A stretch of 64,000 nt of DNA from Myroides albus (GCF_009711045.1 NZ_WMJX01000004.1:63259-127258); one strand, 5' to 3'; shown: positions 19,030 to 27,829, counted from the stretch's first letter. Numbers and translations: made by a program. Notes: generated by a model from the sequence alone, not told the origin.

Positions 19030-19104
19030 GCATAGTGGTCGCATGTTTTTTGCCTAATAGTATGCGACCACTATGCGATCACTATGCGACCACAAGCCGA
19101 CCAC
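19030..19104. repeat. Four tandem 11-bp repeats plus a 15-bp perfect inverted repeat
   Basis: Tandem units at 19061-19071 TATGCGACCAC, 19072-19082 TATGCGATCAC, 19083-19093 TATGCGACCAC and 19094-19104 AAGCCGACCAC repeat with one helical turn period. GCATAGTGGTCGCAT (19030-19044) is the exact reverse complement of 19062-19076, with a 17-nt spacer. The arrangement is iteron-like or operator-like. No gene of known partner function is adjacent. Confidence 0.8.
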
Positions 19105-19136
19105 CCCCTAAAATCTCTGTCTCGTCCTACTATAGC

Positions 19137-19175
19137 TGTACAGTTATTGTTTATAATTCTGATTTTAACTGTACA
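19137..19175. repeat. 10-bp perfect inverted repeat, operator-like
   Basis: TGTACAGTTA (19137-19146) and TAACTGTACA (19166-19175) are perfect inverted repeats with a 19-bp AT-rich spacer. Such spacing suits a dimeric regulator binding two turns apart. No regulator gene adjoins it. Confidence 0.6.
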
Positions 19176-19501
19176 CTTGTTTATATCATTTTATTATAAC
19201 GATACCAGTTACCCCGGCCTAATATGTTTGGCTATACGTCTTTTTTAGGGAGATGGCTATTGCTTTTTTGTATTAGTTGTTTGAATGTAAACTTTTCTTT
19301 ATTAGGTGTTTAGTTGCAACATGGTTAATTGGATCGCCAGTTTGTTTGTAGGAAAGTATTCCTTAGCTCACAACAGAGAGGCAGGGAAGTATAGACAGTG
19401 TATGTAGTTTGGATAAATACTTGCATCCGTTCAGAGATATACAGTGCGTCACAACAATGGTTTTTATTGGAAGCCACTGATTTTTGGTGTAAGATTAAGT
19501 G

Positions 19502-19509
19502 TATCTTTG
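19502..19509 (+). promoter_or_regulatory. Candidate -7 box for the VF530 gene
   Basis: TATCTTTG matches TAnnTTTG, 21 bp before the ATG at 19531. A TTTTTGG element lies at 19481-19487, somewhat closer than the usual -33 distance. Confidence 0.5.
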
Positions 19510-19530
19510 CATAGAATAAAAACAAGAAGT

Positions 19531-19767
19531 ATGCAGGAATCTAAAGATCCTTTACACGGAAAAAAGTTAGTAAATATAGTAGAGGAATTAGTAGAATATT
19601 ATGGAGGTTTTCAAGGGTTAGGCGATCAGATTAATATCCGCTGCTTTACACACGATCCAAGTATTAAATCCTCACTTACTTTTTTGAGAAGGACTCCTTG
19701 GGCCAGAGAGAAAGTAGAAAGTCTTTACCTTTATACTTTACGCAAGAAAGCACAAAAAGGAGAGTAA
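19531..19767 (+). CDS. VF530 family small DNA-binding protein
   Basis: 78 residues from the ATG at 19531. The sequence DPLHGKKLVNIVEELVEYYG, then INIRCFTHDPSIKSSLTFLR and RRTPWAREKVESLYL, is characteristic of the VF530 family (PF09905, formerly DUF2132). Members are small helical proteins reported to bind DNA; their role is unknown. A longer reading from 19444 is rejected because the -7 box at 19502 lies inside it. Confidence 0.9.
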   Translation: MQESKDPLHGKKLVNIVEELVEYYGGFQGLGDQINIRCFTHDPSIKSSLTFLRRTPWAREKVESLYLYTLRKKAQKGE

Positions 19768-19779
19768 GTACGAAGATTA

Positions 19780-20178
19780 CTAATTTTTTTGTATCTGTAT
19801 TACGCGATACATGGAGTCAGAGGTGTCTTTGACTTGCTTAGATTTAGATTTAAAGTAAAAAATGGCTTGTTCTTCATCGTTAATGAATTCATATTCATTG
19901 TTGAAGAATTCAAAGTAATCTATCCCCTTATTTGTTTGCGCGTATTTCAATGCGATTATAGTTTTTTCTCCTGTGTGATTAAATCCCTCTAAATAAAAAG
20001 TTTTACCTTCCTCTGTGTAAAACAATTCCACATTTGTCAAAAAAATCTGTTTGTCAAACACCTCTTTATTGACGTAGATTATCTCGTAAGCAATTAGAGT
20101 ATCACTTTCTGTTTTTTCTTGGCTAAAAGTGGATAAAGTACAGACAAGACAGAGAAGTAAGAAGTGTTTTTTGAACAT
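19780..20178 (-). CDS. Small secreted protein of unknown function
   Basis: 132 residues with a signal peptide (MFKKHFLLLCLVCTLSTFSQ, cleavage after FSQ, the flavobacterial pattern). The mature part is acidic, rich in beta-prone segments and aromatic residues, with no recognised motif. It starts 7 bp after the stop of the small membrane protein gene, so the two are probably one transcript. It is convergent with VF530, with only 12 bp between stops. Confidence 0.65.
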   Translation of the reverse strand: MFKKHFLLLCLVCTLSTFSQEKTESDTLIAYEIIYVNKEVFDKQIFLTNVELFYTEEGKTFYLEGFNHTGEKTIIALKYAQTNKGIDYFEFFNNEYEFINDEEQAIFYFKSKSKQVKDTSDSMYRVIQIQKN

Positions 20179-20185
20179 TTGGATA

Positions 20186-20485
20186 TTATTTTTCTTTTGG
20201 TTCTTTGTGATTTAAGATGGAGTAAATAAGGCTAATCGATACGATTATATCTACTATATTCCATAGAGCTCTTCCCAAAGCTATTTTAAAAAATGGTTGA
20301 AACAATAGCGCAAGGGCTCCAAAAATAAACATTTCCGTATCATTTTCCTTCTTTTTAGCTAAATAAGCTAAGAAGCCAAAACCTGCAAAACACGCAAATC
20401 GCAATAGAGAATAGTAGCCATAAGGCATTTGTAACAAACAAAACAATAGCATGATGGCTAAAACAAGCTTGATAACTCTTTCCAT
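20186..20485 (-). CDS. Small membrane protein, DUF6804-like
   Basis: 99 residues with three or four hydrophobic segments (about 5-22, 26-43, 51-68 and 73-91), including LLQMPYGYYSLLRFACF and IALGRALWNIVDI. This layout with MPYGYY and WN(I/V)VD motifs fits the small DUF6804 family, whose function is unknown; the family name is from memory. It is the first gene of a pair with 19780-20178. Confidence 0.7.
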   Translation of the reverse strand: MERVIKLVLAIMLLFCLLQMPYGYYSLLRFACFAGFGFLAYLAKKKENDTEMFIFGALALLFQPFFKIALGRALWNIVDIIVSISLIYSILNHKEPKEK

Positions 20486-20559
20486 GATTTAAAATATTAC
20501 AGTGCTGAAAAACAGAGTTAAATTACAAAATTATCTTCGATATCGGTCATGATAAAAAT

Positions 20560-20609
20560 CCTTTGTGATTAAAAAATAATTGGTTATTTGTTTTGTAATC
20601 ACAAAGGTA
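20560..20609 (-). promoter_or_regulatory. Promoter-like site overlapping a 12-bp perfect inverted repeat
   Basis: CCTTTGTGATTA (20560-20571) and TAATCACAAAGG (20596-20607) are perfect inverted repeats with a 24-nt spacer. On the minus strand TACCTTTG (20609-20602) fits the -7 consensus and overlaps the outer arm. It lies about 120 bp upstream of the small membrane-protein gene. It may be an autoregulated promoter or operator. Confidence 0.45.
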
Positions 20610-20649
20610 TGAAGTATTGTTTTTTGTTTTAGTAATGTATTGCTTAGTG

Positions 20650-20691
20650 AAAAAAATAAAGTACTGTGAGTTTTTAGTTCACAGTACTTTA
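20650..20691 (-). terminator. Terminator overlapping the stop codon of the di-haem peroxidase gene
   Basis: AAAGTACTGTGA (20658-20669) and TCACAGTACTTT (20679-20690) form a 12-bp stem with a 9-nt loop. On the minus strand a T-rich tail (TTTATTTTTTT) follows. It closes the four-gene TonB operon. Confidence 0.85.
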
Positions 20692-21819
20692 TTTTGGCAA
20701 TGTTGGTTTTTCTATTAGCATAGGTTTAGAAGATAATGCTTCTAAAAATGCTATAATTGCTTGCTGTTCTTCCTTGGTTAAATTCAATCTTTTAAGTAAC
20801 GGGGAAGTAACAGGAAATAAAGTATCATTTTTGTATTCTTCTCTGCGGTGGGGTATATTCATACCTGCATTATACATAGCAATGACGCTTTCTATATTGG
20901 GAAAAATACCTTGGTGAAACCACGGTGCTGTATGCATGACGTTTCTCAATCCAGGAGTTTTCATTTTGCCAACATCAGAGGCTTTGTGTGTAACGTTAAA
21001 TCGCCCTAAGTCTTCTCTTTTCCGCTTGTAGAATGTAAAACCTTGGTTGTGATATTGTAAATCTGTAAAGTAAGGTCCGCTGTGACAATTGATACATCTG
21101 GCTTTGGTTCGAAACAAGTGTAGACCGTGAACTTGTTGGTCTGATAGTTGCTTGTAATCACCGTCAATGAAACTATCAAAAGGTGTAGGATTAGAAACAA
21201 TGGTCTGCTGAAATAAGGCAATTGCATTTAGTATTTTATCCTTTGTGATATTGTTAGTTCCGTAGGCTTTTTTGAATTGTTTTTTGTATCCTTTTATTGC
21301 AGCAATCTTCTTGGGAAGTTCATCTATATCTTGAAACATTTCGACGTGATTTTCGATAGACATGATTTGTTGCTCTTGTAGGCTATTAGCTCTTCCGTCC
21401 CAGAATAGCTCTTTTTGAATCCATACATTTTCTATGCTTGGTGTATTTCGTGTTCCTACTAAATCTTCATGTCCAATTGCTAAGGTTTCTTTGTCTGCCC
21501 AATGTGCAGTATCAATATGGCAAGTAGCACAAGCTATTTTGTTCGATGAGGATAGCCTTGGGTCGTAAAAGAGTATTTTGCCCAATTCTGCTTTTGACTT
21601 ATCTTCTTTACGTAGTCTTGGAGCAGGTAGCAAAGCTCCTAATTCTGTGAAAACTGCCGTACTATCTAATGTAGGGGACGGCCATAAATTCGTTGGCTTT
21701 TCATAAGCTTGACGCAAATCTTCAATAGTTTGATATTCTGCATAAGGCTTTTCTATTCGATGAAAACTAAAAAATAAAATAGAAAATAATAAGATAGCTA
21801 AATAGATAGCTCTGTTCAT
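20689..21819 (-). CDS. Di-haem cytochrome c peroxidase (MauG/CcpA family)
   Basis: 376 residues with an N-terminal signal or anchor (YLAILLFSILFFSFH). Two c-type haem sites are seen: CATCH at residues 97-101 and CINCH at 242-246. The family motif FWDGRA is at 139-144. Classic members reduce hydrogen peroxide in the periplasm; MauG relatives oxidise proteins or ligands. Its start codon overlaps the stop of the outer-membrane barrel gene by one base (TAATG), so translation is coupled. It is the last gene of a TonB receptor operon, suggesting it works on the imported ligand or its iron; that is inference. Confidence 0.92.
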   Translation of the reverse strand: MNRAIYLAILLFSILFFSFHRIEKPYAEYQTIEDLRQAYEKPTNLWPSPTLDSTAVFTELGALLPAPRLRKEDKSKAELGKILFYDPRLSSSNKIACATCHIDTAHWADKETLAIGHEDLVGTRNTPSIENVWIQKELFWDGRANSLQEQQIMSIENHVEMFQDIDELPKKIAAIKGYKKQFKKAYGTNNITKDKILNAIALFQQTIVSNPTPFDSFIDGDYKQLSDQQVHGLHLFRTKARCINCHSGPYFTDLQYHNQGFTFYKRKREDLGRFNVTHKASDVGKMKTPGLRNVMHTAPWFHQGIFPNIESVIAMYNAGMNIPHRREEYKNDTLFPVTSPLLKRLNLTKEEQQAIIAFLEALSSKPMLIEKPTLPK

Positions 21820-23306
21820 TATAAATATAGTTTTAAGCTAAGATTAATACTACTGCGATCTTGTCCTTTTGACTGAAGATAGTGTCCTGATAATCCCAAG
21901 TATATACTGTATTGGTTTAACCAAGTTTTGTTTCCATAGCCAATTTCGCCTTGTAGCCCCATGGCATTGTCATTGTTATATTGGTAGTTAGGAATGACTA
22001 CTTGATCTGTAAAATTAGTGTATTGTGTTTCAGGAATGGTCAAGTCATTAACAAGCTTGAGTCTGTATAGGGGAGTAATATTAAATTGATAAAAGTGATT
22101 AGGTTGATCAATTATAGTATTCAAAATAATCTTGTTTAATAATTGCTTTTCTTCGCTGTATACTCCTATGGCGAAATCTTTTCGAATAGTAGAGTAAAGA
22201 GTGTGATCTATACCTATTTGTACATCAGTATTCTTCCATAGTTTAGAAAATGAAGCAAGTAATTGAGCATTTGCATTGAAGTGATCAACTTTATAGTTAA
22301 GACCTTCTATTTGTCTTAGGTTTTTACCGTCGTAATTGTTGTATTTTAGGCTTAATTGATATTGATTGTTTTCTGTAGGAGTAAAAGTAAGTATACTCTG
22401 TACAGTAAGTTGTTCATTTTTAAATTGATTATAGACATCAAAGCTTTGCTTATACTTATTTAGTTCTGCGTTTTGGTCAAAATAGCTCATTTTTATAAGA
22501 GTCGCAGTTTCTACTTTTTTTGCTTTATAATGATGAGCAAAGGTGTATGAATTCTCTTTGGTCTTGCGATCCAATAAGAGATTTTGGTCACTCAAAACAA
22601 TATCACCATATCCAAGACTGATATTCAAAAAGCGTTCTTTGTATTTATTACTGCTTTTGTATTCATTGTTTTTATACATAATATTGTTTTCCTCCGTCAC
22701 CTTTCCATAAGCGAATCCTACTCCTATTTTGTGTTTGTTTATATGCCATGCGATATCTGCTTTATAGCGTATGAAGTAGTTTACTACATCGGGTCTTGGG
22801 TCGTTATTTCCTGTTGTCCAATTGTAGTTAAAGTCTATTCCAAATCCTACAAATACCCTTTGTTTAATTAACTCATAACTAAATAACGTGTTGGCTAAAT
22901 ATTGTTGGTTTTGAAAATTGTTTGGATGATTGGCATAGAAGTAGAAGGGATTAAATTCGTCTTTCACTCCTCTTAGATCATTAGCCAGTTTATCATGGAA
23001 TGTTTTGGCATATGTGAATTTCCCATAGACTTTGAATTTACTTATATCTGTAAATCCTTCAGCTGAGAAGGCATATTTTCTATTGCTTTCAGCGTCTTGA
23101 CTTTTCTTGTAATTTCCCTTTTCTTTAGTATAATCTATCGATAGACGACCATACTCTTGGGTCTGTTGATTGAGAAATAGAATGTGCTCAGGAACATAGG
23201 AACGTTTGTTTTTCTCAATAAGCCAAAGATCTAAGCGCTCAGAATAGTTCTGAGCACTTAGTACTTGAATGAAAAATAGAGTGATGAAGATAAATAGTGT
23301 TCTCAT
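21819..23306 (-). CDS. Outer-membrane beta-barrel protein, DUF6850-like
   Basis: 495 residues. The signal peptide MRTLFIFITLFFIQVLSAQ is followed by many alternating amphipathic strands (for example YKVDHFNANAQLLASFSKLW), and the protein ends in NLSLKLYL, an outer-membrane barrel C-terminus. Fold and operon position match the DUF6850 barrels that accompany DUF4876 lipoproteins in Bacteroidota; that assignment is from memory. It has no plug domain or TonB box, so it is probably an accessory porin rather than a receptor. The gap to the preceding lipoprotein gene is 3 bp. Confidence 0.8.
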   Translation of the reverse strand: MRTLFIFITLFFIQVLSAQNYSERLDLWLIEKNKRSYVPEHILFLNQQTQEYGRLSIDYTKEKGNYKKSQDAESNRKYAFSAEGFTDISKFKVYGKFTYAKTFHDKLANDLRGVKDEFNPFYFYANHPNNFQNQQYLANTLFSYELIKQRVFVGFGIDFNYNWTTGNNDPRPDVVNYFIRYKADIAWHINKHKIGVGFAYGKVTEENNIMYKNNEYKSSNKYKERFLNISLGYGDIVLSDQNLLLDRKTKENSYTFAHHYKAKKVETATLIKMSYFDQNAELNKYKQSFDVYNQFKNEQLTVQSILTFTPTENNQYQLSLKYNNYDGKNLRQIEGLNYKVDHFNANAQLLASFSKLWKNTDVQIGIDHTLYSTIRKDFAIGVYSEEKQLLNKIILNTIIDQPNHFYQFNITPLYRLKLVNDLTIPETQYTNFTDQVVIPNYQYNNDNAMGLQGEIGYGNKTWLNQYSIYLGLSGHYLQSKGQDRSSINLSLKLYL

Positions 23307-23309
23307 GAA

Positions 23310-24701
23310 TTAATTAGTGAAAGAGTCTTCTCCTTTAGAAACAATTGGCTTTTCGATGACTACAAAATCCTCTGTAGAATTGTCAGTGTCTTGTAATACG
23401 CGACGGCCATTTTTTAATTTGTATTTTGTCTTTCTCAATAGAGATTGACTTGAATAAGTTCCATTTGGAACAAAAGTACTACCTCTGTCAATAGATTCAG
23501 GTACTTTACGAGGAGCAACACGACTGTCTTTCGAATGTCTAATTTGTACTCCATCTAAAACATATTCCACTGGAATTCTTAAACACAGTGTTGAATCATT
23601 ATTTTTTGGAGCTTTGATAGTAGGGAAGGTTTCTACTGCCACTTCTTTCGGCAATTGAACTAATAGTATTCCATCATCTGTAGCAAATCGCATTGCTAAA
23701 TCACTCTGTTGTACTCTTAGCACTTCCATTTTAGCAATACCTAAAGTATTTAGGTTGTAGCGATATTTTGCTTGAGTAATATCTATGCCATATTCTTTTT
23801 GTAAATAATCTAAGACGTAAACATCAAAATCAGCTTGGCTTAAATCAACTGTTTTGTTTGGGTCAACAAATTCTGAAGGTTTACCGATGATGAAGTTTTT
23901 GGTATGATCTATAGCTGTCGATGCAATAATCATGCTTTTACCTGCTTCAATAGGATATTGAGTTCCAGTTCCAGGGAATCTCAATACTTTTTTAGCATAA
24001 ACATAGTCATTGTTTAGGTTTCCTTTACCTGTATTACCAGTTGCTTTAGTCCAATCGTATTGACGGGTAGGTAAGTAACTTGTATCATCAGGACCATTTG
24101 CTTGACTATTCGTAGTATTGTGAAGCATGACAAGCATGATTCCGTCTACATATTTTGTTTCTGCACTATTGTTGTAGATTTCAATAAATTGATCTCTATA
24201 TCCAGAACCATCTTGAAGACTTGAACCGGCATAAAAGATTTGTTTTAGAATTAAGCCAGATTGACTGGTTTTATTCATTTGTAGTTCTATTTTAATATCA
24301 TCAGCATTGTTAACAGCAAGATTGTCGATATTCGCTGTGAAAGTGATGCTGTCATCCTCGATTTTATCTTCTTTGCTTTTCGATGCATCAATGAGTTGGT
24401 TAAATGCCTGTTTGCTCATTGTTTGTTTTGCAATGATATTGTAGTTTCCTACTCTTAGGTTTGCAGTTGCTTCCCCTTTTTTGTCAAGCGTAACAGTGTT
24501 TTTGTTTCCATTAGCTCTATTGGTAAACTCTATTGTTGTACCTTCTAATGGAATAGTTAAATTTGTATGTTCTTGTGATACAGATGCAACAAATTTGACA
24601 TTGAGTGTGTTGGCAAAATCACTTGAGTTATCATCTTTACTACAACTTGTTGTAAAGATTGAAATGATTAGAACTAAAGTTAATAGTACGTTGTTTCTCA
24701 T
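23310..24701 (-). CDS. DUF4876-like surface lipoprotein
   Basis: 463 residues. Lipoprotein signal MRNNVLLTLVLIISIFTTSC gives Cys20, then SKDDNSSDF, with acidic residues after the Cys as in surface-exported Bacteroidota lipoproteins. An immunoglobulin-like N-terminal part (about 30-145) is followed by the DUF4876 core, with IFYAGSSLQDGSGYRDQFIE and IYNNSAETKYVDG, and a long tail near RIPVEYVLDGVQI. It is probably the cell-surface partner of the TonB receptor encoded just upstream (6-bp gap), by analogy with SusD-like or HmuY-like partners. The ligand is unknown. Confidence 0.82.
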   Translation of the reverse strand: MRNNVLLTLVLIISIFTTSCSKDDNSSDFANTLNVKFVASVSQEHTNLTIPLEGTTIEFTNRANGNKNTVTLDKKGEATANLRVGNYNIIAKQTMSKQAFNQLIDASKSKEDKIEDDSITFTANIDNLAVNNADDIKIELQMNKTSQSGLILKQIFYAGSSLQDGSGYRDQFIEIYNNSAETKYVDGIMLVMLHNTTNSQANGPDDTSYLPTRQYDWTKATGNTGKGNLNNDYVYAKKVLRFPGTGTQYPIEAGKSMIIASTAIDHTKNFIIGKPSEFVDPNKTVDLSQADFDVYVLDYLQKEYGIDITQAKYRYNLNTLGIAKMEVLRVQQSDLAMRFATDDGILLVQLPKEVAVETFPTIKAPKNNDSTLCLRIPVEYVLDGVQIRHSKDSRVAPRKVPESIDRGSTFVPNGTYSSQSLLRKTKYKLKNGRRVLQDTDNSTEDFVVIEKPIVSKGEDSFTN

Positions 24702-24707
24702 TTTAGG

Positions 24708-27437
24708 TTAAAATTTAATTGATATTGATCCTGTTATACTGAATGGAGCGTTGTAGTTGATCACTGATCGGGTTCCATCAGATAGTTTTTTTTCTTTATT
24801 TATTCTGATATTAAAGAAGTTATAGGTGTTTATTCCTATTCTTATATTTTTGCGTATTTCTTTTGTAGCATTGAGGTTTATTACATAGAATGTTGGCTGT
24901 TCATAATTACTTCCAGCAGTAGAAATAGTTTGTTGAATATCCTCGGGAAGTTGGACTTTAATTGGTTGCATAGCAACATCTAAATATTCATTAGCATATT
25001 TCTGTTCTGTATTTAAACTTTTTCTAAACCAAAAGATATCACTGTTCATCGTTATGATAAATCCTATTTTAGGAATGTGGTAGGTTAATCTTAGTTTACT
25101 CATCAAAGAGAGCGACTTGGTTTTGGCTGGATAAAAGACAGTATAGTACACACCGTAATCTCGTTTGTAAGATTCTTCGGAAATTTCATTATACGTTGGA
25201 TTTTGATCGTAATACTCACTGTAAGAAAGGCTGTTAGATAAAGACACATACATATTTAAAGGCTTTATCTTTTGCGTAGATACAGTCCAGTCAAATCCAA
25301 AAGATTTTGAACGCACACTATTGGTCATTCTTCGTATACTATAGTTCGTTAGTGTATTATAGTTACCAGTCGCTTCATATTCGATAGGCTTGCCTTTTTC
25401 TAACTCACCGATAACTCTGTATTCGGGCACATCTATTGGGAAATACTCTTTCTTTACACCAAAACCATTCTTGTTATCCTTGAAGTAGCCAAAGAAATTA
25501 TTGGTTAAGAATTTGTTTGAAAAAGTGTATCCTACTTCAAATTGTGATGAGGTAGAAGGTTTAAGATGATTGTTGTCTGACTCGATTTTTACGGTCTTAA
25601 CCAAGTACAAACTGTTATTAATATTCGAGTCATCAAAGAAGTTTAACAGGGGGAAATCTAACCAAATAGGAGCAGGGTAGCGGTGTGCCAAAGAAGGAGA
25701 TTTACTCGCGATACCATATCCTAAGGTCAATCTGCTGTTAGGAGTTAATTGGTAAGCTATATTTACCCTCGGTTGATAGCTAACTTTTCCATTTTGAATA
25801 TCTGTTCGAAAACCAATATTACCATCTAATGGCTTATTAAAGAGATAGGATTTAAAGTTGTCCATGATATAGATACCATAGTTAGCTTGTCCTTCATTTC
25901 TCCTGAAATCATAGGGACGTTCATTTTGGTTGTTGTTTTGAAACCATCGAGGTTGATCTGCTTTATAGATTGTTCCTTTACCTAAATTGTCGTGGTAATT
26001 AAGAGAAATTCCCGCAGTGATTAAGTGTTCAAATTTGTTGCCAAAGGTATTAGAGGATACATTAAGTGTTGAACCTAAGCTCAAAGGCCTACCTTGAATT
26101 TCTTCTACAGCTATATAGCGACCATCTACGTAATAACCTTCGTATACCCCTGTTGTATCTCTGTTTGCAACTGGAAAAGGACCTTTGTTAATTCGCTCTT
26201 GATTATATGTATTGCTAATTCCATAAGAACCATTAAGGTTAATATTTAACGATTTAATAATGCGCGAATTGAATTGAACCGATGTACGATTAGACCATCT
26301 AAAAAATTCGTCTGTAGCTTTTAGTTTTCGACTTTGTTGATCATCTGGATCTTCGCGTACACCATCTAACCTCTTACTAAAGCTAAAACTTAAGTTATTC
26401 TTTACATTGGATGAGAATGATTTTGTCCATAGTATACTTTGATTTATGCGATTGTATTCTTTGATATTATCTCGAGGGTCATTATTACTCTTGGAGTAAT
26501 TTACAGATAAGTTTATGGCTCCCCATTTGTTTGGCAGTCCAAACCCTTTAGACAAACTATATGAGGTGGCTCCTCTATTTATATTAGTAGTGAAACTGTA
26601 GGGAGTTCTTCCTGCTTGTTTATTAATGATGATTGCTCCATCGGTAAGCTCTCCATATTTGGCTGATGCTACCCCTTGTACAACTTCTATGCTTTCGATG
26701 TTTTCTACTGGAATTTCGCGTAAATCTACTCCTTGATAGGTTAAATTGGCGATACTTCCTGTATTAGAAGCATTAGTCAATCCAAATTGATTCAAACTAC
26801 GGGTTTGCATATTAGCATCATTAGAGATAGTGACATCGTCTATGATGATAGCAACTCCAAAAGAGTTATTCATTTGTTGCAAAGTACCTCCTGTAAACTT
26901 GTCGAAACTTCCACCTCTTAAATTGATAGTTTGTGCTGTATTTAGATTAGGAGCTACTGTAGCATGACCAGGTAAAGTATTTAAGACATCTTTTAAACTG
27001 AAAGCTTGTGCTTCGCTGATTTTTTCTCTGTCAATAATAATGGCAGAGTTAGATCCTGATTGAGCTTTGTGAATAGGAGCAGTGATGTTAATTTCCTCTA
27101 AGGTGATGGATAAGTCAATCATAGTGAATGATTGATTGTAAGAATGATATGTTTTTAAATCCTTTATGTAAATAGATTTTTTATTGGCATAGTGAATACT
27201 AAAAGGTTCGAATTCTTTTCTTGTTGAAAAAGAAAAGTGACCAGTACTGTTAGTGTAATACACTTGGTTGTTGTCAAGAGCGATAGAGGCGAATTCCAAA
27301 GGGTTACCATGTGCATCTAATACTAACCCTGTAAATGTTTTAGAACTCTGGGCGACTACATTTGTTGCAATCAACAGGACGCTTATGTAAATAAAGTAAT
27401 GAGATAAAGACTTTACTACATGAAATAATGTTTTCAT
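24708..27437 (-). CDS. TonB-dependent outer-membrane receptor with carboxypeptidase-like N-terminal domain
   Basis: 909 residues. Signal peptide ends near NVVAQ (residue 29). A CarboxypepD_reg-like domain follows (about 33-115, FTGLVLDAHGNPLEFASIAL). The plug starts about residue 128 (SAIIIDREKISEAQAFSLKD) and contains the family motif IESIEVVQGVASAKYGELTDG. The barrel ends APFSITGSISIKF. It is the first gene of a four-gene operon with a DUF4876 lipoprotein, a barrel protein and a di-haem peroxidase. The ligand is unknown; the peroxidase points to a redox-active or metal-containing substrate. Confidence 0.92.
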   Translation of the reverse strand: MKTLFHVVKSLSHYFIYISVLLIATNVVAQSSKTFTGLVLDAHGNPLEFASIALDNNQVYYTNSTGHFSFSTRKEFEPFSIHYANKKSIYIKDLKTYHSYNQSFTMIDLSITLEEINITAPIHKAQSGSNSAIIIDREKISEAQAFSLKDVLNTLPGHATVAPNLNTAQTINLRGGSFDKFTGGTLQQMNNSFGVAIIIDDVTISNDANMQTRSLNQFGLTNASNTGSIANLTYQGVDLREIPVENIESIEVVQGVASAKYGELTDGAIIINKQAGRTPYSFTTNINRGATSYSLSKGFGLPNKWGAINLSVNYSKSNNDPRDNIKEYNRINQSILWTKSFSSNVKNNLSFSFSKRLDGVREDPDDQQSRKLKATDEFFRWSNRTSVQFNSRIIKSLNINLNGSYGISNTYNQERINKGPFPVANRDTTGVYEGYYVDGRYIAVEEIQGRPLSLGSTLNVSSNTFGNKFEHLITAGISLNYHDNLGKGTIYKADQPRWFQNNNQNERPYDFRRNEGQANYGIYIMDNFKSYLFNKPLDGNIGFRTDIQNGKVSYQPRVNIAYQLTPNSRLTLGYGIASKSPSLAHRYPAPIWLDFPLLNFFDDSNINNSLYLVKTVKIESDNNHLKPSTSSQFEVGYTFSNKFLTNNFFGYFKDNKNGFGVKKEYFPIDVPEYRVIGELEKGKPIEYEATGNYNTLTNYSIRRMTNSVRSKSFGFDWTVSTQKIKPLNMYVSLSNSLSYSEYYDQNPTYNEISEESYKRDYGVYYTVFYPAKTKSLSLMSKLRLTYHIPKIGFIITMNSDIFWFRKSLNTEQKYANEYLDVAMQPIKVQLPEDIQQTISTAGSNYEQPTFYVINLNATKEIRKNIRIGINTYNFFNIRINKEKKLSDGTRSVINYNAPFSITGSISIKF

Positions 27438-27463
27438 TATTTAGACTTAATTAAAATAAAATG

Positions 27464-27471
27464 CAAATGTA
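27464..27471 (-). promoter_or_regulatory. Candidate -7 box for the TonB/DUF4876/peroxidase operon
   Basis: On the minus strand TACATTTG matches TAnnTTTG, 27 bp before the receptor ATG. The 418-bp gap to hmp otherwise holds the hmp operator and promoter. I see no other gene in it. Confidence 0.5.
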
Positions 27472-27781
27472 TTGAATATCTGAATATTTAAAATTTAGTT
27501 AAAAATTAGCATTTTCAATGATGGTTTAAATTGCTGATATACAGGTTTTTGTTTTTATTTTGGATATTGAGTATTTGGGAGAATACTGATTTGTTTTTAA
27601 TTGTATTCATTCTAAATAATGTTATATTATTTAGATATATTATATAAGAAGGGCTTTGAGATTAAAATATTCGCAAAAATGGTAGTCAGGGGTATTTTCT
27701 TGTCTTTTTAAAGGCTTTTTGTCATGAAAACTCCATTGTTTGTTCGTGGATTTATGCTAAGTAAGACATATTTTGACTTTT

Positions 27782-27801
27782 CTTATGATTATAGTCATAA
27801 G
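27782..27801. promoter_or_regulatory. Candidate Crp/Fnr-type operator upstream of hmp
   Basis: CTTATGA-TTATAG-TCATAAG is a 7-bp perfect palindrome of the size bound by Crp/Fnr dimers. Its centre is about 42 bp upstream of the start site predicted from the -7 box at 27822-27829, the usual class II activation position. A Crp/Fnr regulator gene lies just after hmp. Confidence 0.65.
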
Positions 27802-27821
27802 AACGGCAGTAGTATAACTTC

Positions 27822-27829
27822 TAACTTTG
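27822..27829 (+). promoter_or_regulatory. Candidate -7 box for hmp
   Basis: TAACTTTG matches TAnnTTTG, 27 bp before the hmp ATG. There is no TTTG at -33. The palindrome at 27782-27801 occupies that zone, consistent with activator dependence. Confidence 0.65.

Larger units (their letters stand above)
18761..19530. other. 770-bp stretch without a convincing gene
   Basis: It contains the terminator of the upstream lipoprotein, a cluster of 11-bp repeats with a 15-bp inverted repeat (19030-19104), a separate 10-bp inverted repeat (19137-19175), and the promoter of the VF530 gene at its right end. Short open frames here have atypical composition. It may be the scar of lost genes, as seen for comM at 9.1 kb, but I could not identify a parent gene. 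Confidence 0.6.

Noticed and set aside
18901..19035. 44-codon ORF with a lipobox-like LVSC
   Set aside because: Cys- and Trp-rich composition unlike neighbours, no promoter, and it runs into the 15-bp inverted repeat; likely chance.
19030..19104. CRISPR-like array
   Set aside because: Repeats are 11 bp, contiguous, without spacers, and no cas genes are present.
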